A stretch of DNA of 9,964 nucleotides from contig JAOUMG010000034.1 in NCBI GenBank assembly GCA_029881635.1, forward strand, positions 1 to 9,964. Reading direction: 5' to 3'. The notes below the pieces were generated by a model, which worked only from the letters and a program-made list of their open reading frames with translations, was not told the origin of the DNA and made no database searches. This stretch comes from Paracoccaceae bacterium (GTDB lineage: Bacteria > Pseudomonadota > Alphaproteobacteria > Rhodobacterales > Rhodobacteraceae). Positions 1 to 7,244 of this stretch are shown piece after piece. Each line of letters opens with the position of its first letter. The stretch's first letter is position 1. The translations under genes and the position numbers were made by a program.

Positions 1-64
1 TACCCCCCGTGGAACAGATCATCTGACCTGCCTATATCATAATATCTGCGTCAGGAAGTACCAG

Positions 65-79
65 TGCCGCATAGCGGCA
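65..79. repeat. Short perfect inverted repeat upstream of katG
   Basis: TGCCGC (65-70) and GCGGCA (74-79) form perfect 6-bp arms around ATA. The repeat lies about 130 bp upstream of the katG start codon. It could be a protein-binding site or a weak hairpin. No T-run follows, so it is not a convincing terminator. Nothing in the first 79 bases can be assigned to a gene. Confidence 0.3.
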
Positions 80-167
80 ATGTCCGTCACGCCAGTCGGC
101 GATCCATCACATTTCCGCCCAAAGATGTGTAATTGGCCGCGCGGACCCTTGAACCCGCAGCCGCATG

Positions 168-2393
<2,226 letters not shown>

Positions 2394-2426
2394 AGTACGC
2401 AGGACTACGTAAGATATTCATGAAAT

Positions 2427-2456
2427 GAGGGCGGCGGGAAACTCGCCGCCCTTTTC
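2427..2456 (+). terminator. Rho-independent terminator of katG
   Basis: GGGCGGCG (2429-2436) pairs with CGCCGCCC (2444-2451), extended by A2428-T2452, with a short GGAAACT loop. TTTT follows on the + strand. It begins about 35 bases after the katG stop. The convergent DUF6456 gene ends at 2460, so the hairpin may also slow transcription from the other side, although the T-run there is poor. Confidence 0.85.
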
Positions 2457-2459
2457 ACG

Positions 2460-3314
2460 TCAACCAATCAAAGGGGCCTTGCCCCCGTTGATTTCATCGT
2501 AATGACGTTTTAGCCGCATCAGGGCGATCCGCAGAACGATCTTGCCCGAACGTGCCGACCAACCCATGCGTTTTTCGGCGACCTCCAATCCTTCCAGAAA
2601 GCAGCAGCAGCGCAGGACCATATCGCCCAGACCCGGCCCTAGGTCGCGCAAAGCGGCGGCAACCCGGCTGCGGGCGCGTGCAGGGCCGCCCCCTGGCCCG
2701 GTATCGGCGGAAAAGCTGCCCCTGTCGCCAGCCGTCAGAAACCGGTCCCAGTTTTGGGCGACCCGCGGTCCCATTTGCGCCAGTTCAAAATCCTCTCGCA
2801 AGCGTTCGCCTGCGACGACCAGATCCGGGCTCAAGAACGGCTGGCCGTCTTTTTCCTTGCGCCGCGCCAGAACGGCCAAGGGGCTTTCGGCCAGATTGAA
2901 GCGCATCCGCCGAGGCATGGTTGCCCCGTCCTCCATGATCACGCGCTCGCTCCAGACCCGGTGCTGGTCGGCAAACGGCGTCTGTGCATCGGCAAACCCA
3001 GAGGCGCGGGGGTCGTGATCTTCGGCCAAAAGCCGTTTCAGCATCGCCCGCCCTACGCCGGTGATCTCATAGGTCATGACCTTCCCCTGAGATTTTACCG
3101 CAATCCAATCCTTGAGGGCAAAAGCCTGCGCAATGCTGCGATCAACGACGCCAGTGCGGACTGTTCCCTTTAGAACCGCAGCCTTCTCCATTTCTGGTGC
3201 AACGGCCAATACCGCACCTATTTCGCATAGGCGGCGCAAAATTCGACGCGCTTCGCGATTGACCGTTGCTTCGTCAGCGATCTGATTGGGGACGGTGCGA
3301 ATTGGTGCTGTCAT
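2460..3314 (-). CDS. DUF6456 domain-containing protein (putative regulator, C-terminal part)
   Basis: This 284-residue protein of unknown function is recognised from memory as the alphaproteobacterial DUF6456 family. The conserved block is about residues 143-275, with ESPLAVLARRK, PFLSPDLVVAGERLREDFELA and GPRVAQNWDRF-type motifs. Residues 18-97 (AAVLKG, ALKDWIA, YEITGVGRAMLKRLL) look like a winged-helix fold ending in a wing. The ATG overlaps the stop of the upstream HTH ORF as ATGA. GGAAAAGG, ending 8 bases before this ATG, could act as a ribosome binding site. In related genomes I recall the HTH segment and this domain in one protein of about 370 residues, so this may be a naturally split gene, a translationally coupled pair, or a frameshift. 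A role in transcriptional control is inferred from the folds only. There is no signal peptide or membrane segment. Confidence 0.8.
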   Translation of the reverse strand: MTAPIRTVPNQIADEATVNREARRILRRLCEIGAVLAVAPEMEKAAVLKGTVRTGVVDRSIAQAFALKDWIAVKSQGKVMTYEITGVGRAMLKRLLAEDHDPRASGFADAQTPFADQHRVWSERVIMEDGATMPRRMRFNLAESPLAVLARRKEKDGQPFLSPDLVVAGERLREDFELAQMGPRVAQNWDRFLTAGDRGSFSADTGPGGGPARARSRVAAALRDLGPGLGDMVLRCCCFLEGLEVAEKRMGWSARSGKIVLRIALMRLKRHYDEINGGKAPLIG

Positions 3315-3604
3315 CGGGCAAGCCTTTTCCAGTTGATGTTGAGAGGAGGGGGGCGCTTGGTCCCTGCAGTCCCGGACTGCCGCAGATGCAGCTGTCCAAG
3401 ATGGTTCAGCGCTTCATCTACCAGGGGGTCATCACGCCGATTTTCATAGGCCCGTACTTTCCGCAGGATTGTCGATGCATGACATCCTTCACTGCGCGCA
3501 AGCGCCCGGATGGACAGCCCTTCTTCGATATGTCGCAGATAAAGACGGGCATTCTCCGGAAGCCATGTCGGAAAGTCTGGCTGATGATCCGCCACAAAAT
3601 TCAT
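3311..3604 (-). CDS. Small helix-turn-helix protein, N-terminal partner of the DUF6456 protein
   Basis: The 97-residue product carries a likely DNA-binding helix-turn-helix at about residues 27-59 (EEGLSIRALARSEGCHAST followed by ILRKVR). A basic stretch (ENRRDDP) and a short Pro/Arg-rich tail follow. I chose the ATG at 3604 because AGAGGG lies 5 bases upstream. The in-frame GTG at 3637 adds 11 residues but has no good ribosome binding site. The stop codon overlaps the DUF6456 start by ATGA in a -1 frame relation. In Rhodobacterales I recall this HTH as the N-terminus of the DUF6456 protein, so the two products probably act together. It is transcribed divergently from the DUF6477 gene across a 222-bp regulatory gap. 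The binding site is unknown. Confidence 0.75.
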   Translation of the reverse strand: MNFVADHQPDFPTWLPENARLYLRHIEEGLSIRALARSEGCHASTILRKVRAYENRRDDPLVDEALNHLGQLHLRQSGTAGTKRPPPLNINWKRLAR

Positions 3605-3643
3605 TGTTTCCCTCTCATTCTGTGGTTGCGGTTTCACACCGCT

Positions 3644-3651
3644 TTAACCAT
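3644..3651. promoter_or_regulatory. CtrA-like motif TTAACCAT
   Basis: TTAACCAT lies about 40 bp upstream of the HTH gene start and 175 bp upstream of the DUF6477 gene. It matches the CtrA half-site type known from alphaproteobacteria. Two weaker relatives, TTAACAT (3690-3696) and TTAACC (3738-3743), occur in the same gap. A single octamer is weak evidence, although the position would suit control of the HTH/DUF6456 unit. Confidence 0.3.
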
Positions 3652-3720
3652 TTGAAAAACAACCCTTGGTTGCGTTTCTTACCTGTTTGTTAACATCGGA
3701 CATTGAGGGGAGAATTTGCC

Positions 3721-3737
3721 TAAAACTCTAAGTTTTA
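3721..3737. repeat. Perfect inverted repeat in the divergent promoter region
   Basis: TAAAACT (3721-3727) and AGTTTTA (3731-3737) are perfect 7-bp arms around CTA. The repeat lies about 90 bp upstream of the DUF6477 start and 117 bp upstream of the HTH gene start, in the most AT-rich part of the gap. It is a plausible operator for a dimeric regulator, possibly the adjacent HTH protein itself. The AT-rich arms make a functional terminator unlikely. Confidence 0.4.
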
Positions 3738-3758
3738 TTAACCGGCGCGCGCGGTCTA

Positions 3759-3786
3759 CGGCAACAATCGGCAACAGGCGAACAAC
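3759..3786. repeat. Short direct repeat with 10-bp period
   Basis: CGGCAACA occurs at 3759-3766 and again at 3769-3776, followed by a degenerate CGAACAAC at 3779-3786. A spacing of one helical turn places the copies on the same DNA face, as seen at some activator or response-regulator sites. It lies 40-70 bp upstream of the DUF6477 start. The function is unknown. Confidence 0.3.
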
Positions 3787-3814
3787 TGTTTCATCTTTGG
3801 GTTGAGTTCAAACC

Positions 3815-3818
3815 GGAG
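3815..3818 (+). promoter_or_regulatory. Ribosome binding site of the DUF6477 gene
   Basis: GGAG, 8 bases before the ATG at 3827, supports that start. An overlapping ORF in another frame starting at 3802 has no comparable signal. Confidence 0.7.
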
Positions 3819-3826
3819 ACCCCCCA

Positions 3827-4111
3827 ATGACCGACCTGTTTTCGCAAATCAGTGCACTTCATCGCCCGCAGTTGCTCGTCCGCGCTGCGCATGCCGGTCT
3901 TTTGGAATACAACCGCAACCGCGATCTCAAACGGCTGATGCGTTCTCCTACCGCCCCGACGCCCGAACGTGCACTAAAAGTTCTGCTGGCTGAAGAGGAA
4001 CAGATCGAAGAGGCCCGCCGCGTCGGTGGCAAGGGCTACAGCCTGACGCGCCACATCGATCTGTTGATAGCATTGATGGCCGAAATACGCCTGCTGCCAA
4101 AACCCGCCTGA
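3827..4111 (+). CDS. DUF6477 family protein
   Basis: This 94-residue protein of unknown function is recognised from memory as the DUF6477 family, which I associate with Rhodobacterales. The N-terminal half is basic (RPQLLVRAAHAGLLEYNR, then RDLKRLMR). The middle is an acidic helix (LLAEEEQIEEARR), and the C-terminal half is amphipathic (YSLTRHIDLLIALMAEIRLL). The size and predicted all-helical makeup suggest a small soluble protein. No catalytic or metal-binding motif is visible. GGAG 8 bases upstream supports the start. It is divergent from the HTH/DUF6456 pair and convergent with the MttB-family gene, and ends 16 bases before a strong hairpin, so it is probably transcribed alone. I can propose no function from the sequence. 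Confidence 0.85.
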   Translation: MTDLFSQISALHRPQLLVRAAHAGLLEYNRNRDLKRLMRSPTAPTPERALKVLLAEEEQIEEARRVGGKGYSLTRHIDLLIALMAEIRLLPKPA

Positions 4112-4126
4112 GTATGATGCAAACCA

Positions 4127-4161
4127 AAAGGGCCGCGCCATTACCGGCGCGGCCCTTTGTT
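4127..4161. terminator. Bidirectional intrinsic terminator
   Basis: AAAGGGCCGCGCC (4127-4139) and GGCGCGGCCCTTT (4146-4158) form a perfect 13-bp stem with a 6-base loop, ATTACC. The T-tract is TTTGTT on the + strand and TTTTGGTTT on the - strand. It lies between the convergent DUF6477 and MttB-family genes and can serve both. Confidence 0.9.
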
Positions 4162-4181
4162 CTGGTCATAAAGACAGCAAT

Positions 4182-5732
4182 CTACATGAATGCATCCGGC
4201 ATGGAGGCTTTCTTGCGCGCCACATAGTCGTTCAGGGCTTCTTCGATGCCCGGATCAATCGCGGGTTTCTGATAATCCCGCAGCAGTTTCGCAACACGGT
4301 TTGATGCCAGCGCCACCGTATCGCGTGCGCCTTCCTCATCCCAGGTTTCAAAGGGCTTGTAGTCGAACAGTTCCGTGCGCCAGAACGCTTCCTTGAAATT
4401 GGCCTGTGTGTGGGCGCACCCAAGGTAGTGGCCGCTGGGGCCAACCTCGCGGATGGCATCCATGGCTTGGGCGTTTTCCGAAACATCCACGCCTTTTGCC
4501 AGATGATGCAGGATACCCAGTTGATCCGCGTCCATCACGAATTTCTCGAATGAGGAAACCAGACCGCCTTCCAGCCAACCACAGGCATGCAGCATGAAGT
4601 TCACACCCGCCAGCAACCCCATATTGAGGCTGTTGGCGCTTTCATAGGCCGCCTGGGCGTCGGGCAGCTTCGATCCGGCAAATCCGCCCGCCGAACGATA
4701 TGGCAGGTTCAGACGTCGCGCCAACTGCCCCGCACCATAGGTGATCAGGCTCGCCTCGGGTGTTCCAAAGGTAGGGGCGCCCGAATTCATGTCGATCGAG
4801 GTCACAAAGGCGCCCATGATGATTGGTGCGCCCTTGCGGATCAGCTGGCTGTAGGCCACGCCCGCCAGAACCTCAGCCAGTACCTGCGTCAATGTCCCGG
4901 CAACCGACACTGGCGCCATCGCACCGCCAACAATAAACGGTGAAATGATGCATGCCTGGTTGGCCTTGGCATACACTTCCAGCGCGCCCATCATGATCCC
5001 GTCAAAGGTCATCGGGCTGTTGATGTTGATCAGCGAGGTCATGACCGTGTTCTGGTCAACGAAATCATCGCCAAACAGGATCTTCGACATCTCAACCGAA
5101 TCTGAGGCGCGGCTCGGTTCGGTCACCGATCCCATATAGGGTTTGTCACTTAGCGTCATATGCGCCAACAGCATGTCCAGATGCCGCTTGTTCACCGGGA
5201 CATCGGTCGGTTCGCAGACAGTGCCGCCAGAATGGTGCAGCCATTTCGACATATAGCCCAGCTTCACGAACTTCTGGAAATCAGCGATGGTTGCATAGCG
5301 GCGCCCGCCTTCCGCGTCGCGCACGAACGGTGGCCCATAAACAGGTGCCAACACCAGACCCTTGCCACCGACGGTGACATTGCGTTCCGGGTTGCGCGCA
5401 TGCTGGACGTAAGATGACGGCGCGGTTTTGCACAATTGCCGGGCAAGGCCGCGGGGGATACGCACCCGTTCACCCTGAACATCCGCGCCCGCTGCTTTCC
5501 AAAGTTCCAGCGCGCCGGGGTTTTCTACAAAATTGACACCGATTTCCTCCAGAACGGTTTCGGCGTTGCGCTCGATGATCTCCAGCGCTTCCTCGTTCAG
5601 GATCTCGAGGTTGGGGATATTGCGTTCGATGAACTTTGCGCATTCGATCCGAACTGCCGTGCGCTCTGCCCGCCTTGCCGCGCCGCCGCCAGCACCGCGA
5701 CCTGCCCGACGACCTTCGACAACTTCGTTCAT
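4182..5732 (-). CDS. Trimethylamine methyltransferase (MttB) family protein, non-pyrrolysine type
   Basis: The 516-residue product belongs to the MttB/COG5598 family of TIM-barrel enzymes that pass a methyl group from a quaternary or tertiary amine to a corrinoid protein. No in-frame TAG occurs, so it is not a pyrrolysine enzyme. Established non-Pyl members include glycine betaine methyltransferase (DSY3156 of Desulfitobacterium). The real substrate here is unknown; glycine betaine, carnitine and proline betaine are candidates. Visible family features are an Arg/Gly/Ala-rich start (8-25), YGPPFV (132-137), a Gly-rich centre (262-310), and the C-terminal GHYLGCAHT (434-442), FWRTELFDY (450-458) and TWDEEGARD (463-471). 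The ATG at 5732 has AGGAG 8 bases upstream and is preferred to the upstream start at 5783. No corrinoid-protein or activase gene adjoins it. The gene ends at a bidirectional terminator, and a palindrome upstream may regulate it. Confidence 0.9.
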   Translation of the reverse strand: MNEVVEGRRAGRGAGGGAARRAERTAVRIECAKFIERNIPNLEILNEEALEIIERNAETVLEEIGVNFVENPGALELWKAAGADVQGERVRIPRGLARQLCKTAPSSYVQHARNPERNVTVGGKGLVLAPVYGPPFVRDAEGGRRYATIADFQKFVKLGYMSKWLHHSGGTVCEPTDVPVNKRHLDMLLAHMTLSDKPYMGSVTEPSRASDSVEMSKILFGDDFVDQNTVMTSLININSPMTFDGIMMGALEVYAKANQACIISPFIVGGAMAPVSVAGTLTQVLAEVLAGVAYSQLIRKGAPIIMGAFVTSIDMNSGAPTFGTPEASLITYGAGQLARRLNLPYRSAGGFAGSKLPDAQAAYESANSLNMGLLAGVNFMLHACGWLEGGLVSSFEKFVMDADQLGILHHLAKGVDVSENAQAMDAIREVGPSGHYLGCAHTQANFKEAFWRTELFDYKPFETWDEEGARDTVALASNRVAKLLRDYQKPAIDPGIEEALNDYVARKKASMPDAFM

Positions 5733-5845
5733 CCCACGTCTCCTGATCTGCATTGGTTGGCGACTTTTAACGCGGCAGGCCAATTTGTTGCAGCGGATTA
5801 CGTCGCCTTGTGGGCGAAAACGACATTTGGGACGCTATGAGCGCA

Positions 5846-5861
5846 CAATGTAGGTACATTG
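5846..5861. promoter_or_regulatory. Perfect palindromic operator candidate upstream of the MttB-family gene
   Basis: CAATGTA-GG-TACATTG has perfect 7-bp arms and a 2-bp spacer, and lies 114-129 bp upstream of the chosen start. The core GTA-N2-TAC resembles operators of GntR-type dimers, many of which sense metabolites. It sits in the 156-bp gap between the amidotransferase stop and the methyltransferase start. The regulator is not encoded in this window. Confidence 0.5.
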
Positions 5862-5888
5862 AATTTCGACGCGCGCCTGAATCGCAAG

Positions 5889-6683
5889 TCAGGCAACAGC
5901 AGAGAGTGCCGTTGGTGCAAATGGGCGGATATCGACCTTATTGCCTTCAAAACAACAAAACGACCCTGGCGGCACCAGTTCCCAGCCACATTCACCGATT
6001 TCCAGCGGTTCAGAAACCACGGCGCGGCCAGCGAATGTTTCGGACCAGCGATGGTAGAGTGTCGGCGCGTGTTCATCGGTCGCATAACGCACCGCAAAAA
6101 GCCGCTCACCATCGGAAAAGGCCGCCGTCAGCCGGATATGTGGCGCCGCCCCCTTTTGCCGCGACAAGGCTTCAAACCGCGCCACAGATCGTTCGATGGC
6201 GCCTTGAGGATCGGTCTCCAAGCCTTCGGCCAAGGCAACCAGAAACAGCGCTTCACTGTCAGTGGCGCCTTTACGGTGGGCATAAAGCGTATCGGGGATC
6301 AGCATATCGGCGCAGCGGCGAAACTGGTCGTACCCTCCGATCTGGCCGTTATGCATAAAGCTCCAGCGACCGACGGCAAAGGGATGGCAGTTGTTACGAC
6401 TTGTGGCTGTCCCGGTCGAGGCACGGACATGCGCCAAAAACAGATGCGACGATACCTGTGCCGTCAGGGATTTCAGATTGGGGTCCGACCAGGCAGGCAG
6501 AATATCGCGGAACAATCCCGGTTCGGGACGTTTGCCATACCAGGCCAGTCCAAACCCATCGCCATTGATGGCTGATTTGCACTCGCTCGCCGCATGGCTT
6601 TGATGGATCAGCGAATGCCCGGGGCGGCTGACAATCTCTTCCAGTGGAATCGGATTACCCGAATAGGCGGCCCATCTGCACAT
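5889..6683 (-). CDS. Class II glutamine amidotransferase (YafJ/EgtC-like)
   Basis: The 264-residue protein starts MCRWAAYSG, leaving Cys2 as the N-terminal nucleophile after Met removal, which is the hallmark of Ntn-type glutamine amidotransferases. Other family motifs are GDGFGLAWYG (41-50), AHVRAST (84-90), CHPF (99-102), the oxyanion-hole HNG (111-113), and ATDSEALF (140-147). The Ntn domain fills the whole protein and no synthase domain is fused. It may therefore hydrolyse a gamma-glutamyl amide directly, as EgtC does in ergothioneine synthesis, or work with an unknown partner. No egtB or egtD gene is visible, so a role in ergothioneine synthesis is unsupported and YafJ-like is the safer label. 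The start is supported by GGGGGT 6 bases upstream. It is co-oriented with the MttB-family gene, separated by 156 bp. Confidence 0.9.
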   Translation of the reverse strand: MCRWAAYSGNPIPLEEIVSRPGHSLIHQSHAASECKSAINGDGFGLAWYGKRPEPGLFRDILPAWSDPNLKSLTAQVSSHLFLAHVRASTGTATSRNNCHPFAVGRWSFMHNGQIGGYDQFRRCADMLIPDTLYAHRKGATDSEALFLVALAEGLETDPQGAIERSVARFEALSRQKGAAPHIRLTAAFSDGERLFAVRYATDEHAPTLYHRWSETFAGRAVVSEPLEIGECGWELVPPGSFCCFEGNKVDIRPFAPTALSAVA

Positions 6684-6953
6684 CTATTACCCCCGTAACG
6701 TTGCTTGACAAACATGTCCCATGACCCGTTTGGGGTTCTGTCCATACAGAGGGTTGAGCATGCTGTGCCTCAAGGTGTTTTTTCAGCGTTCTAGCAAAAT
6801 ATTCGAGGAAATGGACACAAAAAAGGCAACGCGGTGGAGAGATTTGCGCAAATTCTCACAAGTTTTAAGCGGTTCATCGCCCCATAACGCATGAAACCCG
6901 GCAGATTCTTATCCAAAAGGCGAAAGGCTACATCATCCGGTATGCCTTGCGCC
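6684..6953. other. 270-bp intergenic region upstream of the amidotransferase gene
   Basis: No gene is seen here. It is AT-richer than its surroundings and should hold the amidotransferase promoter. A weak candidate on the - strand is TTGAGG (6773-6768), a 17-bp spacer and TCTGTA (6750-6745), about 60 bp upstream of the start. GCATGC (6758-6763) lies inside the spacer, between TTGAG and CTCAA arms. No clear terminator is seen after the DUF1330 gene. A 74-residue - strand ORF crosses the region but resembles nothing I know. Confidence 0.5.
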
Positions 6954-7244
6954 TCAGCTCGGAGATTCCTCAACCACCAGCAGGTCGCGTTCCGACGCGC
7001 CTTTGGCCAGGGCAAGGGCCGCCTGATAATCCGGGCTGCTGTAACACTCTACAGCTGCTTCAAAGGACGGAAAGCGGGCCACAACATTACGCGGGCGGTC
7101 GTTGCCCTCTAGCTGCACATAGCGTCCGCCCCGGGCCAGAAAGACACCACCAAATTTGGCCAGCGCTGGCCCCGCCAGGGCTGCGTATTTTCCGTAGGCC
7201 TCTGCATCCAATACTTTCACATGGGCAATCCAAAGCGCACTCAT
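6954..7244 (-). CDS. DUF1330 domain-containing protein
   Basis: This small soluble protein of 96 residues has the ferredoxin-like alpha/beta-barrel of the DUF1330 family, whose biochemical function is undefined. Family hallmarks are [19 protein letters not shown] (3-21), [10 protein letters not shown] (31-40), [14 protein letters not shown] (51-64) and [13 protein letters not shown] (68-80). The last of these is the conserved S-x-x-Y-Q segment. The protein is full length and shows no signal peptide. The start overlaps the alaS stop by ATGA, and AGGAGG lies 6 bases upstream inside the alaS 3' end, so translation is probably coupled to alaS. A role in translation is not implied by the family. 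Confidence 0.9.
   Translation of the reverse strand: MSALWIAHVKVLDAEAYGKYAALAGPALAKFGGVFLARGGRYVQLEGNDRPRNVVARFPSFEAAVECYSSPDYQAALALAKGASERDLLVVEESPS

Noticed and set aside
1..79. OxyR binding site or a divergent oxyR start in the first bases
   Set aside because: The ATAG-N7-CTAT pattern was not found, and no supported start codon or coding frame could be assigned so close to the window edge.
3322..3332. Programmed -1 frameshift joining the HTH and DUF6456 frames at GGAAAAGG
   Set aside because: The codons TGG AAA AGG do not form a canonical X-XXY-YYZ slippery heptamer, and no clear stimulatory hairpin was seen. Overlap coupling or an accidental frameshift is simpler.
5733..5783. Longer start for the MttB-family gene (17 extra residues)
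   Set aside because: The ATG at 5732 has AGGAG 8 bases upstream, whereas the extension is not expected in the family and has no clear ribosome binding site.
6701..6740. Sigma70 promoter on the + strand using TTGACA at 6705-6710
   Set aside because: No acceptable -10 follows at 16-18 bp, and no + strand gene lies downstream.
6791..7015. 74-residue - strand open frame across the end of the DUF1330 gene
   Set aside because: The first part is a shadow of the DUF1330 gene. The remainder shows no motif, and no convincing ribosome binding site was identified.
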